From Streptomyces bacillaris (GTDB lineage Bacteria > Actinomycetota > Actinomycetes > Streptomycetales > Streptomycetaceae), in assembly GCF_003268675.1 (NCBI RefSeq), contig NZ_CP029378.1:7130001-7194000 (forward strand): a DNA stretch of 64,000 bases, in the 5' to 3' direction. The position numbers were made by a program, and so were the translations under genes. The first letter of the stretch is position 1, and each line of letters starts with the position of its first letter. Of the stretch, positions 27,275 to 36,188 are shown piece after piece. The notes beneath the pieces are model-generated. The model saw only the letters and a program-made list of their open reading frames with translations. It searched no databases and had not been told where the DNA came from.

Positions 27275-27904
27275 ATGGCTGTGCACCAGTCCGCTCACCG
27301 CAGCTCGCGTGTCCACCTGCCGTCGTTGCGCGGGACTCAGGCCGCTTCCGATCCGGAGGCTGGTGTGTCGGCGGGTGCCGGCACGCGTAGCGCACCGCCC
27401 CTTCTTCTCGCCTCGGCCCGTGTGCTGATGGGTTTCGTCTTCCTGTGGGCCTTCCTCGACAAGACGTTCGGCCTCGGTTACGCGACCGCCTCCGGCAGGG
27501 GCTGGATCGACGGTGGTTCGCCCACCGAGGGCTTCCTCGGGCATGTCGCTGTCGGTCCGATGGAGTCGACGTTCCACACGTGGGCGGGTGCGGCCTGGGC
27601 GGACTGGCTGTTCATGCTGGGTCTGCTCGGGGTCGGGCTGGCTCTGACGGCGGGGGTGGCGCTGCGTCTGGCAGCGCTCGCGGGAACGCTGATGATGGCG
27701 TTGATGTGGGTGGCCACATGGCCGCCCGCGCAGCACCTGTCGGACGGTTCGGCGAGCATGTCGACGAACCCGTTCGCCGACTACCACCTGGTCTACGCGG
27801 TGATGCTGATCGCTCTGGCGGCTGTCGCGGCCGGTGACGTGTTCGGTCTGGGGCGGCTGTGGGCCCGGCTCCCGGTCGTTCGTGACCACGGGTGGCTGCG
27901 CTGA
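27275..27904 (+). CDS. DoxX-family membrane protein
   Basis: ATG 27275 follows AAGGGA and gives 209 residues. Four hydrophobic segments are visible (LLLASARVLMGFVFLWAFL, WLFMLGLLGVGLALTAGVAL, LAALAGTLMMALMWVATW, YHLVYAVMLIALAAVAAGDVF), matching DoxX topology. A Ser-rich cytosolic N-terminus of about 45 residues precedes them. DoxX proteins are linked to quinone-coupled oxidation and to detoxifying membrane complexes in mycobacteria, but the exact reaction is not settled. The operators upstream place it in the hypoxia regulon. Confidence 0.8.
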   Translation: MAVHQSAHRSSRVHLPSLRGTQAASDPEAGVSAGAGTRSAPPLLLASARVLMGFVFLWAFLDKTFGLGYATASGRGWIDGGSPTEGFLGHVAVGPMESTFHTWAGAAWADWLFMLGLLGVGLALTAGVALRLAALAGTLMMALMWVATWPPAQHLSDGSASMSTNPFADYHLVYAVMLIALAAVAAGDVFGLGRLWARLPVVRDHGWLR

Positions 27905-27958
27905 ACACGGCTGGTGGGGCGGGTCCGCCGACGGGCCCGTTTCACCAGCCCGTCGACA

Positions 27959-27992
27959 GGGACCGTCGGCTCTCTTCCGGGACCAGCGGCCC
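27959..27992 (+). promoter_or_regulatory. Tandem DevR/OsdR-type palindromes upstream of a USP gene
   Basis: GGGACCGTCGGCTC (27959-27972) and GGGACCAGCGGCCC (27979-27992) start exactly 20 bases apart. Both carry the GGGAC left arm of the DevR box. The second ends 64 bases before the USP start at 28057. Confidence 0.7.
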
Positions 27993-28056
27993 CCTGCCCG
28001 TGGGGCCGTCGCAAGACACGCTGGGAACAGACCGAATGACACAGGAGGTGGGCAGC

Positions 28057-28962
28057 ATGGCCCGCTCGATCACCGTAGGACTCGACGGCTCGCCCGAGAG
28101 CCGGGCAGCAGCTGAGTGGGCGGCCCGCGAAGCGGCGCTGCGGGAGCGGCCGGTACGGCTGCTGCACGTGTGGCAGCCGGTGCCGGAGCCCATGGCCGAG
28201 GCCCCACCTCTCGGCACCGAGACACATCAGCACTGGACCGAGCGGATTCCCCGGGAAGCAGCGCAGGGGCTGATACTGCGTCACCCCGGCGTGGAGGTGA
28301 CCACCGAGCAGCGGACAGGAGTTCCGGCGGAGGTTCTGCTCGACGCCACGCACGACGCGGAACTGCTCGTGCTGGGCTCCCGCGCCCTGAGCGGCCTCAT
28401 GGGCTTCCTGGTCGGGTCGGTCGGCCAGTCGGTGGTCGCCCGGGCCGAGGTGCCCGTCGTTCTGGTGCGTGCCGGGGAAAGACCCGCCGACGAGCACGTC
28501 GAGGACCCCGTCGGCCTTCCGTCCACCGCTACCGGGTTCCGACCTGTGGTCCTGGGCCTGGACACCGACGGTCCCGAAGGCACGGTGATCACTTTTGCGT
28601 TCGAGGAGGCGCGACGTCGCGATGCCACGTTGACCGTCGCGACGGGCTGGAACCTCCCGTCCTCCTATGCGTACAGCCTGGCCGCAGGCGTGGACCTCCG
28701 CGAGGACATCATCCGGGAACACGCCATGGCACTCAGCGAAGTGCTCCTGCCGTGGCGCGAGAAGTACCCGGATGTTGAGGTGGCCGAAGTCACTCGGCTC
28801 GGCAGTGCCGCCGGCCTCCTGATCGACGCCTCGCGCGACGCCTCCCTCGTCGTGGTGGGCCGGCGCCTGCGCCGCAGCCCCTTCGGCGCGCGCATCGGTG
28901 CCGTCGCCCACGCGGTCATGCACCACGCCGTCGCGCCGGTCGCGGTCGTCGCACACGACTGA
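28057..28962 (+). CDS. Tandem-domain universal stress protein
   Basis: The 301-residue protein has two Usp domains (SITVGLDGSPESRAAAEWAAREA... and FRPVVLGLDTDGPEGTVITFAFEEA...). The ATP-binding loop of domain 1 is GSRALSGLMGFLVGS, where the second Gly of the G-2x-G-9x-G(S/T) motif is Ala. Domain 2 (GRRLRRSPFGARIGAV) lacks the motif. ATG 28057 follows AGGAGG. An ATG at 28036 has no ribosome site. It is a close paralogue of the frameshifted gene at 33366. USPs are abundant in DosR/OsdR regulons and are thought to bind ATP and restrain growth during stress. Confidence 0.9.
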   Translation: MARSITVGLDGSPESRAAAEWAAREAALRERPVRLLHVWQPVPEPMAEAPPLGTETHQHWTERIPREAAQGLILRHPGVEVTTEQRTGVPAEVLLDATHDAELLVLGSRALSGLMGFLVGSVGQSVVARAEVPVVLVRAGERPADEHVEDPVGLPSTATGFRPVVLGLDTDGPEGTVITFAFEEARRRDATLTVATGWNLPSSYAYSLAAGVDLREDIIREHAMALSEVLLPWREKYPDVEVAEVTRLGSAAGLLIDASRDASLVVVGRRLRRSPFGARIGAVAHAVMHHAVAPVAVVAHD

Positions 28963-29104
28963 CGCGCGGACACGCCTGCTGCCACGACGGCCACCACACT
29001 CTGTCCGCGTCGGCCGCGCATTGCCGTGACCGAACCGCTGTCGCCTGAGCGGTGGGCAGATCGGGGGAGAGGACATCGGCGTGTGGCCGTTCTGCGGCAG
29101 ATCA

Positions 29105-29118
29105 GGGTCGGTCGGCCC
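29105..29118 (+). promoter_or_regulatory. DevR/OsdR-type palindrome
   Basis: GGGTCGGTCGGCCC ends 71 bases before the PPOX-fold gene at 29190. A degenerate second element (AGCCGGCCGTCCCT) begins 18 bases after it. Confidence 0.55.
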
Positions 29119-29189
29119 CCGAAGCCGGCCGTCCCTGCCGTGAAGGATGAAGATGCGCGCAGGCCCACGCACGGAAAGGCGGCCGGCTG

Positions 29190-29630
29190 GTGTACCGCAA
29201 TGATGGATTTCGGGAACTGAACCGGCGGGAGAGCCTGCGCCGGCTGGCCGAGGCGACGGTGGGGCGCATCGTCCACACGCGCGACGCCCTGCCGGCCGTC
29301 CTGCCGGTCAACTTCCTTGTCGAGGAGGACGGTGCCGTGTTGCTGCGTACGTCCGCCTCTTCCGAGCTGGTCCGTGCCGTCGACGGCACGGTCGTCGCTT
29401 TCGAGGCCGACGAGGTCGACCCCGCGGCGCACTCCGGCTGGAGCGTTGTCGTCACCGGTCTCGCCTCTGTGGTGACCGACCCCGACGAGCACGAACGCCT
29501 GGTCCGCACCGGTCCCCGCTCCTGGGCGCCCTGGCCCGTGGAGGTCTTCGTCCGTATCGAGCCGGAACTGGTCACCGGCCGGGAACTGGTCGGCGGGCGC
29601 ACCCTCTACGGAGTGAACCTGCCCTCGTGA
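29190..29630 (+). CDS. Pyridoxamine 5'-phosphate oxidase-fold protein
   Basis: The 146-residue protein is a clear paralogue of the one at 18065: RRLAEATVGRIVHTRDALPAVLPVNFLVEEDGAVLLRT, VVAFEADEV, GWSVVVTGLASVV, EHERLVRTGPRSW and VFVRIEPELVTGREL. It is therefore a small split-barrel flavin, F420 or heme protein of unknown substrate. It starts at GTG 29190; the ribosome site is weak. The palindrome upstream and its position between USP and hibernation-factor genes put it in the same regulon. Confidence 0.8.
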   Translation: MYRNDGFRELNRRESLRRLAEATVGRIVHTRDALPAVLPVNFLVEEDGAVLLRTSASSELVRAVDGTVVAFEADEVDPAAHSGWSVVVTGLASVVTDPDEHERLVRTGPRSWAPWPVEVFVRIEPELVTGRELVGGRTLYGVNLPS

Positions 29631-29932
29631 GCCCTCGGGTGCGCCCGGACATCGGCTCCCACCTTCCGCCGGCACGAGATCGTCCTGCCTACGCAGGAGC
29701 TTCGTGGCGGTGTCCCTCCCCGGCCAGGCAGGCCTCTTCCGATCTCTGCCCGGGGCACCGGCGGTTCACTAGCCGGGTCCGTACGGGCCGTCCGTGATCC
29801 AGGCTGCCTGCCGCCGATCGCTCTTCCCGGCCTTCCGGGCTCCGCGGATGGCTGTGGGCCGAAGGGCCCTCACCGGCTGTCCGGTGGTCCTCGCCCACGG
29901 GCCTCCCGCGGGTACGGGTGGCACCTCGGTGC

Positions 29933-29946
29933 GGACCTGTCGGCTC
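29933..29946 (+). promoter_or_regulatory. DevR/OsdR-type palindrome upstream of the hibernation factor
   Basis: GGACCTGTCGGCTC matches the recurring operator at 10-11 of 14 positions and ends 53 bases before the ATG at 30000. Confidence 0.45.
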
Positions 29947-29999
29947 TGCCGGGGAGGCGCGGCGGAAGCCAGGATGAGGGAGACCGAGGAGGAGTTGCC

Positions 30000-30797
30000 A
30001 TGAGTGGTCTCAGGACCAGCGAAGAAGTCGACGTCCAGGTGCGGAACCGAGGACAGGTGCCCCAGGAGGCGGAAGCCTACGCCCGGAGGAAGGTGCTCGT
30101 GGTGATCAGCCATGTGAGCGAACCGATCCTGTCGGCCCATGTGAAGCTCACGCAAGCCGCCCATGCTTCGACGGCCCGTCCGGCTACGGCTCAGGCCGTG
30201 GTGGACGTCAACGGCAGGCCGGTGCGGGCCCATGTCGCCGCGACCACCATGTTCGAGGCCGTCGATCTCCTGCAGGAACGCCTGACCGCGCGCATCGCCC
30301 GGGCACGGCGGTACCGGGCGCGCGGATCGCGCGGTGGCGGCCCGGACGACCGGACGGGGCAAGACGGTTCGGGTCATGAGCACCGCCCGCACCGCCAGCA
30401 CCTTCCGGCCGAGGAGCGTCGCATCATCCGGCACAAGTCGTTCAGCCTGGCCCGGCAGACACCGCAGGACGCCGTGATCGACCTGGAGGCCATGGACCAC
30501 GACTTCTGGCTCTTCACCGACCTGGCCTCGGGGCACGACAGCGTGGTCTACCGGGACGCTGTCGGCGGCCGGCACCGTATGGCGTCGCTCGGGACCACCG
30601 GCCGACAAAGGGACTTCGAGGGACCGCTGAGTGTCAGCACGGTTCCCGTCCCCGTGAGCGATGTGGACGGGGCCGTCCGCCGACTGCGCCTGACCGGCCT
30701 CCCCTTCGTCTTCTTCCACGACACCGGCACCGGCCGGGGCAGCGTGCTCTACCACCGCTACGACGGCCACTACGGACTGATCACCCCGGCCCTGTAG
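30000..30797 (+). CDS. Dormancy-type ribosome hibernation promoting factor
   Basis: The 265-residue protein starts at ATG 30000 after GAGGAGGAG. Residues 1-105 are an HPF/S30AE-type ribosome-binding domain ending in a basic stretch (RARRYRARGSRGG). After a polar linker come two C-terminal S30AE-type repeats (IIRHKSFSLARQTPQDAVIDLEAMDHDFWLFTD... and VPVPVSDVDGAVRRLRLTGLPFVFFHD). This three-part layout is that of Rv0079 (RafH), the DosR-controlled hibernation factor of M. tuberculosis, rather than the usual two-part long HPF. It would stabilise inactive ribosomes during hypoxia. Confidence 0.85.
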   Translation: MSGLRTSEEVDVQVRNRGQVPQEAEAYARRKVLVVISHVSEPILSAHVKLTQAAHASTARPATAQAVVDVNGRPVRAHVAATTMFEAVDLLQERLTARIARARRYRARGSRGGGPDDRTGQDGSGHEHRPHRQHLPAEERRIIRHKSFSLARQTPQDAVIDLEAMDHDFWLFTDLASGHDSVVYRDAVGGRHRMASLGTTGRQRDFEGPLSVSTVPVPVSDVDGAVRRLRLTGLPFVFFHDTGTGRGSVLYHRYDGHYGLITPAL

Positions 30798-30825
30798 GGG
30801 GAGCATCTCACCGCCGTACCGCCCG

Positions 30826-30842
30826 TTCCGGCTCTTCCGGAA
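30826..30842 (+). terminator. Short hairpin after the hibernation factor gene
   Basis: TTCCGG and CCGGAA form a 6-bp stem with a 5-base loop, 29 bases past the stop. The stem is short, so the call is tentative. Confidence 0.35.
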
Positions 30843-30893
30843 TCGGACAGCACGCGGTCGACGGCCCGAGCGCCGCCGCCAGGCACCGCGTCC

Positions 30894-30907
30894 GGGCCGT
30901 TGCCCCG
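30894..30907 (+). promoter_or_regulatory. Weak DevR/OsdR-type palindrome
   Basis: GGGCCGTTGCCCCG keeps the left arm and 10 of 14 positions of the operator and ends 60 bases before the USP start at 30968. Confidence 0.4.
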
Positions 30908-30967
30908 CCCTCGCCTTCGCTCTGCCGCCGCTCCTCGACCAGACGTACCCCCTATTCGGAGGAAACC

Positions 30968-31885
30968 ATGTCACGACGTACCGTCATCGCCGCCGTGGAC
31001 GGCTCGGCCGAGTCGCTCGCCGCAGCGGCGTGGGCTGCCCGGGAGGCCCGCCTGCGCGGTCTGCCCCTGCAGCTCCTCCATGCCCGGCAGGACCGTTCGC
31101 CGCTCTTCAGCCCCGCCCTGTCGGGGGGCATGGGTCCCACACCCGACGGAACCACCCTGACCCGGCACCGGGCGGAGCGCGTCCTGGCTGAGACGGCCGA
31201 TCGGCTGGGGGAGGGGTACCCCGACCTCGACGTCAGCGCCGAGCGGGTGGTCGGGCGCCCCGCGGAGGTGTTGCTCTCCGCGACGGAGCGGGCGGAGGTC
31301 CTGGTGATGGGATCGAGAGGGCTCGGCGCCCTCGGGGGCTTCCTGGCCGGATCGGTGTCCACGCCCGTCATCGCACGTGCTGAGCGCCCGGTTGTCGTCG
31401 TCCGGCCCGGCGAACGGGTCGAGGACGAGGCCGGTGGCAGCGCGGTGGGCCGGCAGTACCTCGACGTGGTGCTCGGCCTCGACCTCTCCCGGCCGTGTGA
31501 CGAGTTGATCTCGTATGCCTTCGAAGCCGCGACCGCTCGCGGGGCCGGGCTGCGGGTCGTCCACGGCTGGACCGCCCCGGCCGTCTTCGACCACGACCCC
31601 GCAGCCGCCGACCCCGGCCACCGTGTCGCCAGGGGACTGCGTGAAGCGAGCGCGCTCACAGACGTACTGCGGCCGTGGCGCGGCAGGTTCCCGCAGGTCG
31701 AGGTCACGGAACAGTGTGTCGTCGGCAGGGCCGCCCACCACCTCGTGGACGCCTCCGCGGACGCCTCACTGGTGGTGGTGGGGCGGCGTGTACGCCGGGC
31801 ACCGTTCGGCACGCACGTCGGGTCGGTCACGCACGCGGTGCTGCACCACGCCGCCTCCCCGGTGGCGGTGGTCCCCCACCTGTGA
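30968..31885 (+). CDS. Tandem-domain universal stress protein
   Basis: The 305-residue protein starts at an ATG after CGGAGGAAACC. Domain 1 (TVIAAVDGSAESLAAAAWAAREARLRG) has an intact ATP-binding loop, GSRGLGALGGFLAGS. Domain 2 (YLDVVLGLDLSRPCDELISYAFEAATARG) has a degenerate loop (GRRVRRAPFGTHVGS). It is one of seven USP genes in this island and is about as divergent from the others as they are from each other, so it is not a recent duplicate. Confidence 0.9.
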   Translation: MSRRTVIAAVDGSAESLAAAAWAAREARLRGLPLQLLHARQDRSPLFSPALSGGMGPTPDGTTLTRHRAERVLAETADRLGEGYPDLDVSAERVVGRPAEVLLSATERAEVLVMGSRGLGALGGFLAGSVSTPVIARAERPVVVVRPGERVEDEAGGSAVGRQYLDVVLGLDLSRPCDELISYAFEAATARGAGLRVVHGWTAPAVFDHDPAAADPGHRVARGLREASALTDVLRPWRGRFPQVEVTEQCVVGRAAHHLVDASADASLVVVGRRVRRAPFGTHVGSVTHAVLHHAASPVAVVPHL

Positions 31886-32039
31886 GCGCGTACGGTCGGC
31901 TCGACGCGGACGGACAGACCACCGGAGCCGGCCGTCTCCGCTTCCCTGGCACACCGGCTCCCCGAAGCGGTCCTTCCGGCGGTCGCGCCGTCCGCCGCGG
32001 CCCGGTACCGGTTCGAGGCCTCACCGGCCGGTACAACCA

Positions 32040-32074
32040 GGGCCGCTCAGGCCCACACCAGGGACGATCGGCCC
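32040..32074 (+). promoter_or_regulatory. Tandem DevR/OsdR-type palindromes upstream of a USP gene
   Basis: GGGCCGCTCAGGCC (32040-32053, weaker) and GGGACGATCGGCCC (32061-32074, strong) start 21 bases apart. The second ends 91 bases before the USP start at 32166. Confidence 0.6.
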
Positions 32075-32165
32075 GAGCGCCGTTCGCCGGACCCGTGTGA
32101 GGCTCACACCATCACACCATCACGTCCTCTGGGGTCTCCCCCCAGCGGCAGCATCAGGAGGCAAC

Positions 32166-33041
32166 ATGTCCGGCACCATCACCGTAGGACTGGACGGGAC
32201 CGACCACGCCTCGGCGGCGGCCGATTGGGCCGCGGAAGAGGCGGAGCGCCGGGGATCGGCCCTGCGCCTGGTGCATGCCTGGGTCTGGCGCCCCACCGAC
32301 GTGGCGTACGTCGGAGACCGGGCGGCCGAGGAGCGCTGGGTACGCAACGTGCTCGACCAGGTCCGGTCCCGCGTGGCCAGGGACCATCCGGCCCTGGACG
32401 TCACGACCGAGCTGATCGTCGACGACCCGGTGCCCACCCTCCTGGCCGAAGCCGCACGCGCCGACATGCTGGTGCTGGGATCGCGCGGTTACGGCACGCT
32501 GACCGGTTACCTGCTCGGTTCCGTCTCGATGAAGGTGCTGCGCCAGGCCGCCGGGCCGGTCGTCATGGTCGGGAAGCCGCACTCCGCCACGCCCGGGCAC
32601 GCCCAGGAAGTGGTGGTCGGCTTGGAACCCGGACAGATCGGTGACGCGGTCATGGAGTTCGCCTTCTCAGCCGCGAGCGAACGCGGAGCGGCCCTGCGTG
32701 CCGTACACGCCTGGAGCGTCCCGACGGCCCTCGCCTGGAGTCCGGGTTCGCTGTACCGGGTCGACGAGGCGAACGGTCTGGAGCAGATCAACAGGGAGGT
32801 GCTGACCGAGACCCTCAAGCCCTGGCGCGACAAGTACCCGCAGGTCGAGGTCGTCGAGCACTTCGAGATCGGCTCCGCCTCGGAGGTCCTGCTGTCCAAC
32901 AGCGTCCGGGCCGGCCTCGTGGTCGTCGGGCGTCGCAGTCACGATGCGGGCCTGCGACGTCTCGGTCCGGTCACCCACGCCGTTCTGCACCACGCCACAG
33001 CTCCTGTGGCGGTCGTGCCTCACGACTGTCCTCCCGGGTAG
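32166..33041 (+). CDS. Tandem-domain universal stress protein
   Basis: The 291-residue protein starts at ATG 32166 after GGAGG. Domain 1 begins GTITVGLDGTDHASAAADWAAEEAERRG and carries the intact loop GSRGYGTLTGYLLGS. Domain 2 begins EVVVGLEPGQIGDAVMEFAFSAASERG and has GRRSHDAGLRRLGPV in place of the nucleotide loop. A likely role is ATP-dependent stress signalling in the cytosol. Confidence 0.9.
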   Translation: MSGTITVGLDGTDHASAAADWAAEEAERRGSALRLVHAWVWRPTDVAYVGDRAAEERWVRNVLDQVRSRVARDHPALDVTTELIVDDPVPTLLAEAARADMLVLGSRGYGTLTGYLLGSVSMKVLRQAAGPVVMVGKPHSATPGHAQEVVVGLEPGQIGDAVMEFAFSAASERGAALRAVHAWSVPTALAWSPGSLYRVDEANGLEQINREVLTETLKPWRDKYPQVEVVEHFEIGSASEVLLSNSVRAGLVVVGRRSHDAGLRRLGPVTHAVLHHATAPVAVVPHDCPPG

Positions 33042-33267
33042 GACCGCCGCCCGCATCCCCCCGCCGTGCGGACGAAGGAGCGTGCGATGTCTCCTCGCCC
33101 GCGGCGGCCGGAGCGGCCTGGCCGGACCCCCCGGCCCGCGCCCGGGCCGGGCGGTGCCCGCCCGGTGCCGCTCGGCCCGGTGCGGCTCTGGCCGTCCGCT
33201 TCCGGGCGTCCGGGGCCCTCATGACTGCGGCCGAGTGCCCCGGAGCGCCCGTCCACCCACACTGATA

Positions 33268-33301
33268 GGGCCGGTCGGCCCCTGCCGGGGACAAGCGGCC
33301 C
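33268..33301 (+). promoter_or_regulatory. Tandem DevR/OsdR-type palindromes upstream of the USP-Adh-USP operon
   Basis: GGGCCGGTCGGCCC (33268-33281) and GGGACAAGCGGCCC (33288-33301) start exactly 20 bases apart. The second ends 64 bases before the USP start at 33366, the same geometry as at 27959-28057. Confidence 0.7.
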
Positions 33302-33365
33302 CTGCCCCGAGAACCTGCCGAACACGACGCTGGAACCAGAGCATCCGACACCGGAGGGGACCATC

Positions 33366-34264
33366 ATGGCCCGCACGATCATCGTAGGACTCGACGGATC
33401 GGCTGAGAGCGGAGCCGCTGCGGAATGGGCGGCGCGCGAGGCGAAGCTGCGCGACGTGCCGGTACGGCTGATGCACGTGTGGATGCCGGTGCCGGAACCG
33501 ATGGCCCAGGCCCCGCTCCTGGGAGCAGAGACCCACCAGCACTGGACCGAGCGGGTTCCGCGCGAGGCCGCCGAAGGGCTCAGACTGCGCCACCCGGGGT
33601 CGAGGTGAGCACCGAGCAGCGTGACGGGACGCCGGCCGAGGCCCTCGTGGAAGCCGCCCGCGACGCCGAGCTGCTGGTCCTGGGGTCCCGAGGGCTGAGC
33701 GGGCTCGGCGGCTTCCTCGTGGGCTCCGTCGGACAGGCCGTGATCGCCCGGAGCGAGGTGCCCGTGGTCCTGGTGCGCGCCGGGGCACAGGCGGCCGACG
33801 AGCACGTCATGGACCCTGCCGGCATTCCGTCCGCCGCCAGCGCGTTCCGGCCCGTCGTCCTCGGCCTGGGCAGTCCCGACGGCACCGTCATCGCCTTCGC
33901 TTTCGAGGAGGCACGGCGCCGGGAGACCGCTTTGTACGTGGTCCAGGCCTGGGACACGTGGCCCTACGCCGTCTACACCATCGGGCCGGGCTTCGAGCAC
34001 CACGAGGGATTCACCCGGCAGCGGGCCGACGCGCTCGCCGACACGCTGCGTCCCTGGCGGCAGAAGTACCCGGACGTCGAGGTCGTCGAGATGTCCCGCC
34101 CGGGCAGCGCCGCCACCCACCTGATCGACGCCTCCCGTGACGCCTCCCTCGTCGTCGTCGGCAGGCGTGTGCGCCGCAACCCCTTCGGCACCCACATCGG
34201 GGCCGTCACCCACGCGGTGCTCCACCACTCCACCGCGCCTGTCGCCGTCGTCGCACACGACTGA
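33366..34264 (+). pseudogene. Universal stress protein gene with a one-base frameshift
   Basis: The first frame (MARTIIVGLDGSAESGAAAEWAAREAKLRD...EGLRLRHPG) runs to 33608 and stops. The remainder continues in another frame from about 33600 (VEVSTEQRDGTPAEALVEAARDAELLVLGSRGLSGLGGFLVGS...) to 34264. Aligning with the intact paralogue at 28057 (RHPGVEVTTEQ) places the loss of one G in the GGGG at 33596-33599. The rest is intact, including the ATP loop and a full second domain. This is a recent mutation, a sequencing error, or, less likely, a slippage site. It leads an operon with the alcohol dehydrogenase. Confidence 0.85.
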
Positions 34265-34296
34265 CGCACATCCGTACACGAGAGAACGAGGACATC

Positions 34297-35319
34297 ATGA
34301 AGGCAGCGGTCGTACGGGAACTCGGTCAGCCCCTCGTCATCGAGGAGCACCCCGACCCCGAGCCCGGCCCCGGGCAGGTCCGCGTCCGCGTCGAGGCGTC
34401 CGGGCTGTGCCACACCGACATCCACGCCGCGCACGGTGACTGGCCCGTCAAACCCGCCCCACCGTTCGTGCCCGGCCACGAAGGCGTCGGCCTCGTCGAG
34501 AAGCTCGGCGAGGGAGTCACGCATCTCGCCGTCGGCCAACGGGTCGCCGTGCCGTGGCTCGGCAGCGCGTGCGGGCGCTGCGAGCACTGCCTGTCGGGCT
34601 GGGAGACGCTGTGCGAGAGCCAGGTCAACACCGGTTACGGCTGCGACGGCGGATACGCCGAGAAGATGCTGGCCTGGGCCGACTTCGCCCAGCTGGTGCC
34701 CGAGGGCGTCAGCGCCGTCGACGCCGCCCCGCTGACCTGCGCGGGCGTCACCACCTACAAGGCCCTGAAGGTCGCCGGCGTCCGGCCCGCACAGCTCGTC
34801 GCCATCTCCGGAGTGGGCGGTCTCGGCCATCTGGCGGTTCAGTACGCCAAGATCGCCGGCGCCACCGTCGCCGCCATCGACGTCACCGACGAGAAGCTCG
34901 AACTCGCCCGGGAACTGGGCGCCGACATCCTCATCGACGCCCGTATCCAGGACGTCGGGGCGGAGCTGAAGCGGCACGGCGGCGCCCACGCAGCCCTCGC
35001 CCTCGCGGTCAGCCCGGCCGCGTTCGAAGCCGCCAACTCGGGTCTGCGGCGTGGTGGGAAGCTCGTCATGGTGGCCCTGCCCGCGCACGGCACCATCCAG
35101 GTGCCCATCTTCGACACCGTGCTCAACGGCACCTCGGTGATCGGCTCCATCGTCGGAACCCGCCAGGACCTCGCGGAGGTCTTCCAGCTCCACGCGGACG
35201 GCCGGACGAAGGTCATCCACGAGACCCGACCGCTCACCGCCGTCAACGAATCGATCGACGACGTGCTCCACGGCAAGGTCAAGGCCCGCATCGTCTTCGA
35301 CCTCGGCGCGGGAGGCTGA
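34297..35319 (+). CDS. Zinc-dependent alcohol dehydrogenase (AdhP-like)
   Basis: The 340-residue medium-chain dehydrogenase has catalytic zinc ligands Cys38 (GLCHTD), His61-Glu62 (GHEGVG) and a Cys in PLTCAGVT. Structural zinc ligands are Cys92, 95, 98 and 106 (CGRCEHCLSGWETLC). The NAD fold has GVGGLGHLAVQYAK. It oxidises or reduces primary alcohols/aldehydes, so it could add ethanol/acetaldehyde capacity to AdhE. It starts 32 bases after the frameshifted USP gene and six bases before another USP gene, and shares their upstream operators. It is cytosolic and probably tetrameric. Confidence 0.92.
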   Translation: MKAAVVRELGQPLVIEEHPDPEPGPGQVRVRVEASGLCHTDIHAAHGDWPVKPAPPFVPGHEGVGLVEKLGEGVTHLAVGQRVAVPWLGSACGRCEHCLSGWETLCESQVNTGYGCDGGYAEKMLAWADFAQLVPEGVSAVDAAPLTCAGVTTYKALKVAGVRPAQLVAISGVGGLGHLAVQYAKIAGATVAAIDVTDEKLELARELGADILIDARIQDVGAELKRHGGAHAALALAVSPAAFEAANSGLRRGGKLVMVALPAHGTIQVPIFDTVLNGTSVIGSIVGTRQDLAEVFQLHADGRTKVIHETRPLTAVNESIDDVLHGKVKARIVFDLGAGG

Positions 35320-35324
35320 GAGCG

Positions 35325-36188
35325 ATGAACCTGCCCCTCATCGTCGGCGTCGACGGCTCCGAGCCCAGCCTGCGGGCCGTCGACTGGGCGGCCGACGAGG
35401 CCGCCCTGCGCCGGGCGTCCCTGCGGATCGTGTACGCCTCCCTGTGGGAGCGCTACGAAGGGCCCGCGCTCGCGCCGGAAGTCGGCAGCACGTCCGGGCG
35501 TGTCACCGCGGAGGACATCCTCGCGGCCGCGGCCCTGCGGGCGCTGCGCCATCATGCCGAACTGCCCGTGACGACCGCCGACGTGCTGGAGGAGCCTGAG
35601 CACGCCCTCGTGCGCGAAGGCCGCGACGCGTCCGCCGTGGTCGTGGGCACCCGTGGACGCAGCGGTCTCGCCGATCTGCTTCTGGGCTCCGTCAGCCTGA
35701 CCGTGGCCGCGCGAGCGGACTGCCCTGTCGTCGTGATCCGTGGCAACCACAACAGCCGTGCTGTCGGCGGAGGGCAGGACCACATCCTCGTCGGAGTGGC
35801 CGACGCGCCGACAGCGGCGGTGCGCTTCGCCTACGCGGAGGCGAAGCGGCGCGGCGTCGCCTTGGAGGCGGTACGGGCGTGGCGGTGCCCCATGCACGAG
35901 ACGGTCGGCCACCCTCTGCTCACGGGTGGTCCCGAGCGACTGCATGAGGAACGGGCGGCCAAGGAGCTGGAGGAAGCTCTCGCCGACGCTCCCATGGAGG
36001 TTCGGTTGCGGCGGCGCACAGCGGAGGGCCCCGCCCACAGGGTCCTCCTGGCCGCCTCGCGAGACGCCGGCCTCCTCATCGTGGGCCGACGGCGTCCCGG
36101 CCGGCCGGGGCCTCATCTGGGACGGGTCGCCCACACGGTCCTGCACCACTCCGGCTGCCCTGTCGTGGTCGTGCCGGAACCGGAGTGA
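35325..36188 (+). CDS. Tandem-domain universal stress protein
   Basis: The 287-residue protein starts at ATG 35325, five bases after the dehydrogenase stop, with GGAGGC inside that gene's end as ribosome site. Domain 1 (PLIVGVDGSEPSLRAVDWAADEAALRR) has the intact ATP loop GTRGRSGLADLLLGS. Domain 2 (HILVGVADAPTAAVRFAYAEAKRRG) has a degenerate loop. Its tight spacing shows co-transcription with the alcohol dehydrogenase. Confidence 0.9.
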   Translation: MNLPLIVGVDGSEPSLRAVDWAADEAALRRASLRIVYASLWERYEGPALAPEVGSTSGRVTAEDILAAAALRALRHHAELPVTTADVLEEPEHALVREGRDASAVVVGTRGRSGLADLLLGSVSLTVAARADCPVVVIRGNHNSRAVGGGQDHILVGVADAPTAAVRFAYAEAKRRGVALEAVRAWRCPMHETVGHPLLTGGPERLHEERAAKELEEALADAPMEVRLRRRTAEGPAHRVLLAASRDAGLLIVGRRRPGRPGPHLGRVAHTVLHHSGCPVVVVPEPE

